From Isoetes taiwanensis (lineage: Eukaryota; Streptophyta; Lycopodiopsida; Isoetales; Isoetaceae), in contig JAJEKV010000003.1 of the NCBI GenBank assembly GCA_021234155.1, positions 32,097,166 through 32,161,165 of the forward strand: a stretch of 64,000 bases of DNA, read 5' to 3'. Numbering within the stretch: position 1 is the stretch's first letter; each line of letters starts with the position of its first letter. The position numbers and the translations under genes were made by a program. Under the pieces are notes generated by a model. That model had not been told where the DNA came from and ran no database searches. It saw nothing but the letters and a program-made list of their open reading frames with translations. This document shows positions 33,831-44,874 of this stretch, one piece after another.

Positions 33831-36800
33831 TTAGGAGACTTTGGCAAGCACATGCATGAGGAATGGTTCAAGAAAGTCTTTGGCCCGCTCATCACTCACA
33901 AAGCGGTGACATCTTCTTGCACCCATAAGAGCCTCTCGGGCAATATAACCTCCAACATGAAGCTCCAAGGGTTGTATCAATTGAGCAAATGCCTCTCGAG
34001 GTAAGCAGCCATAGACGGGGAAATCCATTTTATTTAAGGGCCCCTTCTCCTTAGTTTGTAGCTCGTGCTTGATTTCCCCACTTAGGAGGGGGTTCCATCC
34101 TCATCCTCTTGACTCATCCTGCTCGTGATCCCCGATCCGTATGAAAGAATATAGTTCTTAAGTCGGATCATCTAGAAGAAAACATTCCCATGCAACCGCT
34201 ATTGTCACCCTTGGCCTTAGCAATATCATATTCCTCGCGTCGACAAAGATGGATATCATAATAAAGATCACATGTGCCATCTTCCGTTTCGTTGTGACTC
34301 ATTATCCTTAACATCATATATTAGGCATCCCTCCCTAATAACTTTGAGGCACTCCGGATCATGAGCAGCCAGATAGTGCATGCAGATGTGACTCACCAAG
34401 GACAAACGATGACAATAGTGAAGGACCTCTCGGTTGTCAATCCTATACAATTTGGTAAAGAAGCTACCGTAGTCCTTCCGTTCATGCCCATATCTCCTCT
34501 CCCACCCCGCCGTCCAACACAAAGAGTGATATATTTTTAAGGCCGAAGTTGAATCGGCAAGAGACCTTTGTACTCAATGGAGACTGAATACGGGATGATT
34601 GTCGCGTCTTCTCCAATTAATCTTCTTCACAAGGGCCACTTTTTTTTCTTCTCAACTCGGCCCAAGACCTTAGGGGTAGAGTCTCCTTATGTTTTGTATT
34701 TTTAGCCTTCCAATTCTTTAGGGAAGTCCTTTGACCGTATAATACAAACTTCTTGATGTCATCATTCTTGACCTTGTATTTGTCCAAGAATCCAATTTCA
34801 GATAATGCCACATCCCCCCGATAGCCTTTGTAACTTCGGCTCCCTACGGTGACTTCATTGTACGTACATCCTTTACATGACTGCAGCACTCAACTAAGGA
34901 CATCCTATCCTTGGTGAAAGCACCCTTCTTGTATAAGACTTCCTTCTTTAAGCAATGGTCTAAAACCCAAATGGTCTCAAAGTCGTCTAGCCCCCTCGAG
35001 TCTTTCTCATCTCTGTCACATTCAAGTCAAAGATGCTTACATCAGCGAGGAGGCACCCTACCCATAGTATCGGCGGCTTCCCTTGTGCATAAGCCGCCCC
35101 GAATTCATTCCACTTGAGCCATCACGCCTCCTTACAAAAACACAATCTTATAATGAGTGTCCGTTGGTCCGACTGTTTGGATGAGCTTGAGAAGGATCTG
35201 CAATGTCATCACCACCTTTTTCTTTGATTTTCTTGCGGTCTTCTTCTTCTTCTCAGTATAATTGTTCATGCGGCAGTCCGCTCCGGCGGCTTGAATGCCT
35301 CGACTTTGACCCGCCCATGCGGTGGGCAATGGGCAGCCATATTCCACCCATCGTTGGCCGTGGGCAGCGGTTGTTCAACGTATGGACCGCAATAGTACGA
35401 CATTGAATCGATATCATAGAATAGAAAAACGGGCGTGATTTGAATAGAATTGATGAAGAGAAAAATCACCTGGCGTGAAATGAATAAAGTTACTAATGCA
35501 ATTCACGCCCGGTGCTTTCAAATCAAACCAATTCGCGCCCGGCAGTTTTCAAATCAATCAATTCGCAGCGCCGGTGTTTTCAAATCAATTGGTTGACTTG
35601 AAAAACGCCGCGGCGGAATTCATTGATTTCAAAACACGCTGGCGGAATTGGTTTGATTTGAAAGCACGCCTTGGCGTGAATACAATTTATGAAACCAGGT
35701 TGATTACCTTTTTGTATAGAAATGTCTTCCCCATTTCATTCAAAGTTGCACTAATCTCGACCAAATCTGCAGGTGAAGTATTGGCATCCAAGATCTGACA
35801 CCTCCTATCGCGATAGTGATTGTAGAACACTTTTTGGCCTGTTTGTTACACCACGATGATGGCCTTTTTTGTGCCTCAACGGAATCTTGCCCGTCGATGA
35901 TGACATATTTAATATCATCACTTGATAATAGCTCTGGACGTTAGTCTCGGTCCACGGCTTGAACTTGTTCGAGATCATATCCCAAGGTAGCACATCCGTG
36001 GCATAGGCATTTGACCACGGATTACTAATCATGCTCACGAACAATCTCCATGGCATGTCTTTGGATCATATCTCCCGCTAACATAAATGGAGCTTGGTGA
36101 ACGGATGAGGGACTTCACATGGATCGCAAAAAGTTTCCTTAAGACCCAATGGATAATGGTCCGTACTTATTCAACTTGTTCATGGCCTCTAAATTGCGCC
36201 ACTGGCGTCTGTTCATTCTCAAAAACGAAGCCTCCATGCCGCCGACAACCGCGGGTTGAACATTCTTCCCTAGATCTAGGACCCTTTTAGAAGCTTTCAA
36301 GTCAGCCTAATTCCTAGCTTGCTGCAAATAGTGACTTGGTGTCGGTTTAGTGAACATGCCTCTACGCACAAATTTGTAACCCCTTGGCAAATAGATATTG
36401 GCGTAATCGCTACATTGGTTGGCCAACCATACTTAAAACATGTCTCACCATTCACATCCGCCTTCATGAGCGTATCCTTGTATGCGAGGCTCTGGTGAGT
36501 AAGTCCGGAGCAGATCTTTCTTACGCTTCGTAATCTCCAAGAGCAATTTTGCGGTTGGTGTCATCCTCTTCCTCACAAGAGATTAGGATCCCTTGTTTGG
36601 CCATCTTGTCCGCTTCCTTTTTCCTCGAGAAGAGAGTTAAGTCGAGCTTGCCATTTGTCTTGGCAAGGTCAACGTATCACTCTCGGCACCCTCGCCCATT
36701 TCCTCTTCAAAAGTGTGGTCATTGTGGTTGCTATAAGAATCGGCCCTTCATCATCTAAGGTGAGATCATATGGTGCGATCAAAGGTCGTACGCCTTGCTT

Positions 36801-39424
36801 TCTTGGCGGGATTAGAACCCGAATTAGTAGGGGTTTTCTTCCTCTTGAGCACCGCGCAAATGAAGATGAGCACTTTTAGAGTACTTTTCGTAACAAGAGA
36901 TCACGCTTTGCATTTAAACCTAAATTAGTACAAATCACGCTTGGCGTGTTGGTATCTCCTATTATTGACCATGCTATGCGTTAACTTGAAACTAAATTAT
37001 TTTGCATCCACATTTTAAGCTACATACCCTTCATGAATGCATATTTCACACTATTTAACCTCATTGAACATTGCTATCTCCAACTGTCTAACACCGCTAT
37101 ATTCTATATATAAAACAGAGCAAAATTATGTTCTACAGAACGGACAATCAGAGCATTAACTGATGTTAATACTTAAAATTCATGCAAAGCATAATAACTC
37201 AAACTCATGCAAAGCATATTAAGTGAAAGGAAATATCTCAAATTCATGCAAGCATAATACTCTCCACACCGGTGTGTGATGGGCAAATTAAATACCTTGA
37301 ATAGGGTTACGTGGTATTACGTATTACGATCAACGTCCTCACGAAACTTGAGAAGAGCGGTTTAGAGATTCCTCTTCCACCGCTTCCTCTGCCCGATCGC
37401 CTCGACCTCGATTCGCTTTAGAAGACATCTCCGAGTCGCCTAGAAAGGAAGATTTTCCAAGGTCGCCTTTGATACGCCGGCTGCTCGAAGAAATAGCTTT
37501 TTCTACCTGTACGAGAAATAGAGAAATTTGAATTTCAAGAAAACACAAAATGCAGTTTCGAAATATTCTTGACACATACAAATAATAATGACGAAGACCC
37601 GTCCGCCGACTTCTTTCATTAAGTTTTTAAAATCCCGCCAAATTTATCCCGCCTAAACGTAGTTAACCTAATCTTTCTTCTAATTCGAATTTTCCCGACC
37701 GCCAGAGTTTCCATAAGCCTTCAAACTTCTCAAATCAACCGAGACTCAAATCAGCTTCTCAAGAATGGCTACAGAATTCTGGTACTCATCTCATTCCAAT
37801 AGCTTGAACATTAATTTCCAATAGTAGGTGTCTGAATAGCAATTTTCTGCAGTGTCGAAGATGAATGTTTCATGTTAACTACAAATCAGAAAAGGAAAGT
37901 AGGATTATGCAAGATCGACTCCATCGATCCGATATGCTTGTCATGGAATTCATTTCGGGATAAGTATGTCCGAATTCTGATGATTAATCTTTGCGCTATG
38001 GATGAAGCTTTACCTCGCAGACACCCCGGTGGGGATACGGTTGGAGAAAGTGTTGGAACATTTGTTGCATGGCCAAGAAACCGCTTAAAAAAGGTATGTA
38101 ACATGTATTACATTGTAGAAATATAGAAGTAGACAAAATTTGTTGTATTCATTGGAAAAAGATTACAATTGTATATAATCTGGATAAACTGGATAAACCG
38201 GACAAAAATCCCGGACCCTCTCTTGTTTCAAGCCCGGTCCCATCGAGTAGCTGGGCTATCGATACTCCCATTTGCATTGCGGGGCATAGTGAATTCTTCG
38301 GTAAAACCCCAGCAAAACACCGGGCTCTAGCTCCACCACCCCCCTACCGCTCCACCTCCACCTCCGCTCCTCCCCGCTCCACCTCCTGCTCCATTGGTTG
38401 AACCTCCAATGCATCAGATAGCGCCTGCGGTAGTGGTTCCATTGGTTGAGCCATCTCCATTGCATCGTGATATGCTTTGTGGTAGTGGTTCGTGTTGGGG
38501 CATCCGGGCATAGAGGCTAACCACTAAGAAACGCAGACTCCTCATTTTGAATCTCGAGCCGACGGATGCGAGATTCACTCTCGATCAATGCATGTCTTGC
38601 ATTCGAAGTGATTAGATAAGAGGGCGAGCCTCCGATGCGATTGCAAGGGCCCCGAGCCCGTGATCTATCATTGCCCTGCGCTCTGCTGCCATCATCATTA
38701 CTTGATCCAAGTACTCCGGGGTTGCAAGATCGGTGCTCCACCGAACCGGTGCTCTCACCGCTTGCGGTTCAACGATTTGGAGATTGGAGCCAAACCGAGC
38801 TCGGGCTTGTGATTGCTGGCCCAAATGTAATTCCAATCCATCTTCGTCACCAACGAGGGTGATTAATGTAACCGGCATCTATCAATAGGAAGTGGCGGAA
38901 TCGGTATTCACCGGGCGTGTTATATTTCTTTATTTATAAACTTAGAAACTAAAGACACGCCGCGTTTAGCGTAAAAGTTGAAAGTAGGGATACAATTGTT
39001 TGCACGCGTGTAAACCGCTATATAGGAAAAAACTATACACGCCGGCGTGCATTCGAGCCCGGCGCGTGTAAATAATTGCACGGCCTTTATCTATTTACTT
39101 ATCTATAAATGCATGGTTTTTTTCTCCTCCTCAATGAATGCACGCCGAAGGCGTGTATTCATGTTGAAGGCTAAGATTACCCTAAAACACGCTTTAGCGT
39201 GTTTCAAATATTATCTTTCAGATTTTTCTAATGCTTTCTACTACACATTCATAATAGAAACTTGCATGCAATAGCATGATTAATTCAGAAGAGAAACTCA
39301 AGAATTTACTGAAACAAAAGAAGCAGATGAAGTTTATAAAAACTATTCGGTTTTCATAAACATCATCTGCTTCCCTCGCCTCGAGCAAATGCAAAAGCTT
39401 GTCTTCTTGGATTAAACCCGCCAT
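33831..39424 (-). pseudogene. Decayed minus-strand coding region of unknown type (probable transposon)
   Basis: Many short but protein-like minus-strand frames follow one another: MAGLIQEDKLLHLLEAREAD (39424), LITLVGDEDGLELHLGQQSQ (38870), KEADKMAKQGILISCEEEDD (about 36630), MEASFLRMNRRQWRNLEAMN (about 36240), DVLPWDMISNKFKPW (about 35990), FLDKYKVKNDDIKKFVLYGQ (34790), RRYGHERKDYGSFFTKLYRI (34500) and MDFPVYGCLPREAFAQLIQP (34028). They are separated by stops and frameshifts. A plus-strand frame at 37872-38126 ends TVGESVGTFVAWPRN, like the small domain that precedes or follows many plant transposases. No known transposase core was recognised. It is bounded on the right by a TATA-containing block at 39771. 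Confidence 0.35.
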
Positions 39425-40474
39425 TGAGATGATACTTAAAACTAAATGAAAACTAACCTTGAGTTCGAGGCTGGAAGGAGGATAGATGCTTGTGGTTTTA
39501 ATTCGAGGTTTTTCGATTCATGAGACCTTAGTCCTCCGCTTTTGGTTTTAATTTCGAAGTCTCCCATGTCCTCTCACTCATGGATGCTACGAGAACAAAA
39601 GGCTGAGTCTTTTAGTAAGTTAGGAATTAGAAACCAAACATCTAACATTGATGAATATAAATCGCTCACCAAGATTTGGGGACGGGCGGATCCAAAACAC
39701 GCACAGGCTTAAACCGCAAATCGTATGAAGGAAGGAAGAAAAATGTAGGAACTTTGAGAGCGTAAAATGGATTTATATAGGCACAATTAGAAATAAGTTA
39801 GCGTGAATAATTGATTGCTTGAATTAACACGCCTGGCGTCTGGTCTTCACTGGGACATGACATGTATATGGTATATATGGAGAATATTGCATTTCATGCA
39901 ATAAATTCTCACGGCATTTTATTCCATTCATTGCATTAAAAAAAAAAAAAGAATTTCGAAATTTTATATAGGCTAAATTAAAAATAATTTTAAAGGCAAA
40001 ATTATCAAGGCTAGCTAAAAAATGACTTGTTGAGTTGGGGAATTGTTTTAGGTCATTATAGGAAAATTTCCTATCTTAGCTGTGATTGATTTATAGTGTT
40101 CAGAGACTTTGTTGACACAAATGCAGAGACAAAATTTTGGAGAAAACACTTTGGAGACAAAATGCTTGAGAAAAGCAGTTTGATTTCATTCAAAATATTT
40201 TTTATGTACTGTAAAAATTGTTTGAAGAAAACTGTTTGAAGAAAAAAAGTTTGTGAAGAAAACTATTTGATTTCATTCAAAATTGATATGTCACAGATGC
40301 CAAGAATGGCTTTACAAAATGCCCGAAGGCTTTACAAAATGAAGGCTTTACAAGATGCAGGGATTCGCATCATTGATCTTCCACGTCCGGAACAAAGAAG
40401 AAAGAAAGGTGTTAGAAAAGAAAGAAAGGTGAAAAAAAAAATAAAAGCATGGACATGCAAACCTGGCTCATCTC
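39425..40474. other. Mostly non-coding, includes one promoter-like block
   Basis: Includes the block 39750-39840, which resembles 40890-40980. The plus-strand frame starting at 40267 encodes Lys/Arg-rich and then Pro-rich sequence; its second half is the reverse of the acidic ORF and is not supported as a gene. Confidence 0.4.
39771..39780 (-). promoter_or_regulatory. TATA box-like element, copy 1
   Basis: On the minus strand ctatataaat, within a block shared with 40890-40980 (gagagcgtNaaNNggatttatatag and aacacgccNggcgt). It would drive minus-strand transcription towards 39424 and lower coordinates. Confidence 0.5.
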
Positions 40475-40861
40475 TCACCATTCTAAAAACTGGTCAATTC
40501 CCACCTTCCTCCTCATCCTCTTCCCCCCTCCCTCCTCTTCCTCTTCCTCCTCCTCCTCTTCTTCAGAGATTTCATTCTCTGTTTCAGGGTCAAGCCAACC
40601 CTGAAGCAGAGCGGTTTCATGCTCTTGGGAGGACATCTCCTCCTCTTCCTCCAACTCCTCCTCTTCCTCCTCTTCAGAATCAGAGGAATCAGAGGAGCTC
40701 AACTCCTCCTCTTCAAAATCGGCATCATCCTCACGAATCGAGAATCGAGGAGAATTGGGCAAGGAAATCGATGAGCCGGGGAAGAGAGGGGGTTCTTCAA
40801 CCCGGACGCCTCTTTGTGAGACCTCCGGTTCTTCATGAAGCGCTGAGGCTGAACGCTTCAT
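40475..40861 (-). CDS. Small acidic protein, 128 residues, unknown
   Basis: Intact minus-strand ORF, ATG at 40861 and stop at 40475. Starts MKRSASALHEEPEVSQRG; a Ser/Asp/Glu section with long Glu runs (about 48-110) follows, then a basic patch GGGKRMRRKVG and the end IDQFLEW. A TATA-like ctatataaat lies about 53 bp before the ATG, at 40914-40923. Such acidic-then-basic proteins occur in transposon-encoded accessory proteins and nuclear factors, but no family is assigned. The Glu runs come from a GAA/GAG-rich tract (ctcctcttcc on the plus strand), so part of the open frame could be compositional. Confidence 0.45.
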   Translation of the reverse strand: MKRSASALHEEPEVSQRGVRVEEPPLFPGSSISLPNSPRFSIREDDADFEEEELSSSDSSDSEEEEEEELEEEEEMSSQEHETALLQGWLDPETENEISEEEEEEEEEEEGGGKRMRRKVGIDQFLEW

Positions 40862-40913
40862 GGCGGGCAGAAAAAAAAAATTGGGACAGAATGGTCTTGA
40901 GAGCGTGAACCGG

Positions 40914-40923
40914 ATTTATATAG
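40914..40923 (-). promoter_or_regulatory. TATA box-like element, copy 2, before the acidic ORF
   Basis: ctatataaat on the minus strand, about 53 bp upstream of the ATG at 40861. The surrounding block is duplicated at 39750-39840, including the downstream-facing CACGCC-GGCGT palindrome. Confidence 0.55.
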
Positions 40924-41328
40924 GGTTAATTAGCTCTTAGCGTGAATAATTTATTGCCTCAAATAACACGCCAGGCGTACGAAATTCCCGCCAGCTATAT
41001 TATCTAGGGTATATTATTATGGATAATAAATTCTCACGTCTATTAGTTATATGTCTTTTCGTAATCATATATCCAAATTTTAGATAATTAAAATTTGGAT
41101 ATATTTATATAAATGTCATTTCCTTGTTGTTGCCATGAAAATTCTTGTTTTAAATGATTTCGTTTACGCCCATTGTTATTATTATATTAAACCTATTTCC
41201 AAGGAATTTCTTGCTTTTAAAAAAATTTGATTTACCTCTACATATTCCATAAATGTACGTACTTTTTTTATCTTATGGTGTAATAATTTTTTCTTACTCA
41301 TTGACTAAAAAGGGTGCAATTTGCCTAG

Positions 41329-44211
41329 GTCAATGGTGCCCCTCCAACTCAAGATGGTGAAAAGAGCAATATCAATGAAAAACCAACTCCTAGCAAGAAT
41401 GTTGAAGAAAAACAATTAGTCCTCTATAGTAGGGTGCAATGGAGGAACAAGAAGGTGAGAATCATGCACAAGTGCAACAAGGAAATAGTAGGCCAAGGAG
41501 TCATTGTGCTAGCAGATCCTGGTCAAGCTGTTAATGATGAAAGGCTAGGGGAAGACAATATTGGTATTGCAATTTCGATGTTGGAAGACAACTGGAAAGG
41601 TAAAGGTTTGGGTGACAAGGAATGTTTTGGTTGTGTCAAGCAATTGGAGGTTCCTTGCATCATGGCATGGCCTATAAGTAGTGTTCAATTTGTGGAGGAT
41701 TATATTTTTCCAGAGCCTGAGGTTGTTGGGGACAATGATTGTCTTGATATTGATCCATTGGCAGTTGGAACTCTAAACCTAGGCAAAGGGGAGAAGTATC
41801 GGTTGCCGACATTATCCTAGCAAAAAGAGCCAAGTTGATTAGTGACACCAAACGTGAGACAATGGTGAAGGTTAGGGGCTCAGATTGTTGTTGGAGTGAT
41901 TGTATGCAATTCTTCACAATAGAACAATTGGTGGAAGCAAGAGCCACTTTTCAAGAGTACACTGTTGATGAGAGGAGGACCTACATGTACACAATCTTCG
42001 AAAGCATGCACTTCAAGATGAAAGAAACCCAAAGAAAAAGATACCCTTTGCTAGGCAAATGGATATGTGCAAAAGCATGGCAGAGTATCCATGCAATTCC
42101 AACTTCTTCATGGCATAATTGGCAAAAAAAGTGAGAGGGGGAACAGGATTGCTTTACATGGAAATAATGGTTTGTTGAGACCAACAGCTAGGACCCCCGG
42201 CTGCCAAGGAGATATTTGAAAAATATATTGATTTCAATGCGAGTCTATGCCACACAAAAGCGAAGGGATGAAAAGGGAAGAGCGGTTGTTGAGAAAAGGT
42301 TGCCATCACATTGTACTCAAAAGAGTATTTTTGGAAGAAGTGAATTCCCTACCCGAGAATTGGGAATTCTTCCAATATCCCAACCTAGCTTTAGTAGGTT
42401 ATGGAAGAAGCATTTCAATCATGTCACCATAGCAACTTCAAACAACTTTGCAAAGTGCAATTTATGTGCTAAGTTGAAGGAGACTCTTGATAAGATCGTG
42501 GCAACCTAGTCAAAGGGCTAGGATAAAGGGAGCATATGAAGGACCATATGGTGACCAACTATCATGTAGATCATGTTATTGGATGTGGAGGACTTTATCC
42601 GCATTGGAACCCAATAACTATTTATGTATTATACATGACAAGATGGACCAGCAAAAGACTTGTCTTCCACAATTCAAGTACATACCAAAGTCATGTGGAA
42701 GATCATACCCTTTTACGATCTCAATGATCTGGGGCAATCTTGCATGGGCGTAATCAAACCTACTATGGCCATTTTAGTTTGGAGTTGTGGAGTGATGGTC
42801 AGATTTTCATATTGGGAGTATCATGAGGTGTTTGAGAAACTATGAAAATGGATACAATGGTCACCTCCAGGACCTTCTGACTAGCCGGGCACTACATAGA
42901 GCATTGTTAGATGGAAACCCTAACAATATTGAAAAGTTCAGCAAGGCAAGGTTTAGGAAGCATGGGTCTAATGAACATGTTGGAGCTTCAACTTCCGTGC
43001 TAAACCTCAAGATCTACCAAAAGGTTTCTCTTGCAACTTGATAATTGTCTTGGCCAAAATAAGAACAGTGGATGTTTTCTTTCCTATCCTACTTAAATGT
43101 ATTTGTGGGGATATTTGAAAGAGTTAATTTAGGGTTTCTTATGCAGGGCATACCCATGAGGATGTGGATGCATTATTTGGCAAATATAGTTGTATCTTTG
43201 AAGCGACAAAACAAGTGACCAACTTTCCTAGGCTAATGGAAATCTTGCATGAATGCACTACTCCAAACCCTATAGCTTCTCTCATAGAAGAAGTGCCCGA
43301 TTGGAAGAGCTTTGTGGATGGTTATACATTGGATCTTGAAGGTCATTCCAGGCCTCTGCAGTTCACTTTTTGGGTGAGAGATGGGATTCCAATCTTCCAA
43401 TGGAAGATGAGACCTTGAGAGGATGAGTGGAGAGGAGGGAGGAAATATGGCGTAGAGATGAGAATGGCAAGCCTATGATACCTCTAGGTCAACCAAAAGC
43501 TTTAAAACCTCTTGAAGAAGTGAAGCAATTGGGATTGACTAAGGAAGGAATCCAAGACTATATAAAGCATTGGCAAACCAATCGGATGACACCAACCGTG
43601 CCTTGGTGGCTTCTTTGGAAGAAGGTGATTAACTTTGTTGGGGAGATAGACACATCCTCGGATGAATTGAAAGAAGGGTGGTTGCCTAAAACTAGGTGGA
43701 AGACCTTAGCAGGTCTTTGAGGATTTTGATGACACTTGTAAGTAGCATTTGCAAGCAATATGCTCCTCCTCCTTCGACAAACACTATGTTGGTCCTAAGA
43801 ACAATAGGCCAAAGTTTCTAGGCATGGATGCTTATGAACCTTCGGTGACTTGGAATGCCACCAATTTGTGGTAGTAAAGCCCAGATTTAGATACATATCC
43901 GGTGTGGTTGGGGTTCACTATCTACGATATTTGCAAAGAAGAAGGTAATATTAACTTCAACCATGTGCGGGTGGAATGGTGGTGTCCGGTGCATCGGTTG
44001 ACCAACGATCGGATAAAGAAAGGTACTTTTCGATTGTTGGACAAAGAAATGGAGGAGAAATCCGAGTGATCCTGATCTTTGGCTAGACTATGAAAGTGTT
44101 TTGTACTCATGGACTCCAAACACTATTCCAGCTAGAAATGCGAGAATTACAATACCTCAGGATGTCATGAAGAAGGCTATGATATCATTGGGGGTGCTTG
44201 AAGAAAGTTGA
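41329..44211 (+). pseudogene. RNase-H-like transposase of the 'DNKN / GHTHED' type, broken
   Basis: A large transposase-like gene. It opens after a splice-acceptor-like cctag at 41324-41328 with VQWRNKKVRIMHKC, GQGVIVLADPGQAV and EVPCIMAWPISSVQ (to 41820). Then come FTIEQLVEARATFQEYTVDE, LGKWICAKAWQSIHAIPTSS, FAKCNLCAKLKETL (a CxxC), NNYLCIIHDKMDQQKTCLPQ, YYGHFSLELWSDGQIFILG, LLQLDNCLGQNKNSG, GHTHEDVDALFGKYSCIFEA, and VPDWKSFVDGYTLDLEGHSR. C-terminal parts read FLGMDAYEPSVTWNATNLW and VEWWCPVHR, ending TGA 44209. The conserved acidic residues (DKMDQ, LDNC, HED-x-D) look like an RNase-H-fold active site. This layout matches a widespread eukaryotic family I know as DUF7869-like; the name is from memory. 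At least five stops or frame changes. Confidence 0.7.
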
Positions 44212-44413
44212 ATAACTATGTAAATTTTTGTTATCACGTTTTTATGATATGGTGCTATATTGTGAAATATTGACTATTTTGTAAATAACATGATATTACG
44301 TTTTCATAATTTTGAGGTGAAATGTGTGAATTTGAATATGCTACTAAAAACATGCAATATGAAATTTGTCCCAAAATTAAGACATAAACCCAATTTAATT
44401 GAATGATGGTTGA

Positions 44414-44538
44414 AGATTCTTTGATGCAGAATTTTACCTCAGAAACGTCACTATAGCAACTCTGATTTCTTAAATATGGAAGATTCTTTGATGCAGAATT
44501 TTACCTCAGAAACGTCACTATAGCAACTCTGATTTCTT
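44414..44538. repeat. Tandem pair of a ~60-bp unit, third copy at 52906
   Basis: gattctttgatgcagaattt and the following acctcagaaacgtcactata occur at 44416 and 44475 and, diverged, at 52910-52968 (gattctttgatgcaaaattt). All are preceded or joined by cttaaatatg, which is also the outer edge of repeat copies A and B. Confidence 0.85.
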
Positions 44539-44548
44539 GATGTCTCCT

Positions 44549-44640
44549 GGGTGTAAATTTGATAGTTGTACCCCAAAAGCATTGACCGGACATGTGCTTG
44601 AAGTGTTGTGAGTGTTTTTTCCTCGATGACATTTGGTGTA
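44549..44640. mobile_element. Partial copy of the 271-bp MITE family
   Basis: gggtgtaaatttgatagttg followed by taccccaaaagca, ccggacatgtgctt and gaagtgttg matches the left end of the complete element at 60808 (gggtgtaaatatggtaatgc, tacccaaaaagca, ccggacaagtgctt). The right terminal repeat is not found nearby, so the copy is truncated or diverged. Confidence 0.65.
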
Positions 44641-44874
44641 AAGAATTTTGAGGTAGTTATTCCAGAAATCGTAATCCTCCTTCGAGGAGGAAGGGATTGA
44701 TAAAATGGATTGATCCCTTAGGCACAAGACTTTTCTACCAGGTGGCGGAATTTCTTAGATGACGAGAATTTGGTTCAGTTCTTGCTATCATTCTTCAATT
44801 CTGGAATGAATTAGTTTATGGTTTCCATTTCAATTGCAATTCTAGAATTGCAATTCCCTCTTCATATCAATTTG

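Larger units (their letters stand above)
33225..40985. repeat. Dispersed CACGC/GCGTG palindromic modules
   Basis: A GGCGTGATTTGAAT-like module and its inverse recur at 33228, 33263, 33296, 33334, 35430, 35462, 35500-35690 (at least six), 36900-36945, 38905, 38957, 39003-39085, 39139-39200, 39800-39835 and 40935-40980. They often pair as palindromes (cacgccggcgtg at 39035, cacgccgaaggcgtg at 39139, acacgctttagcgtgt at 39186). I saw none elsewhere in the window. Confidence 0.7.

Noticed and set aside
40267-40908. 213-codon plus frame with Pro-rich middle
   Set aside because: The Pro-rich part is the antisense of the Glu-rich tract of the minus ORF that has a TATA box.
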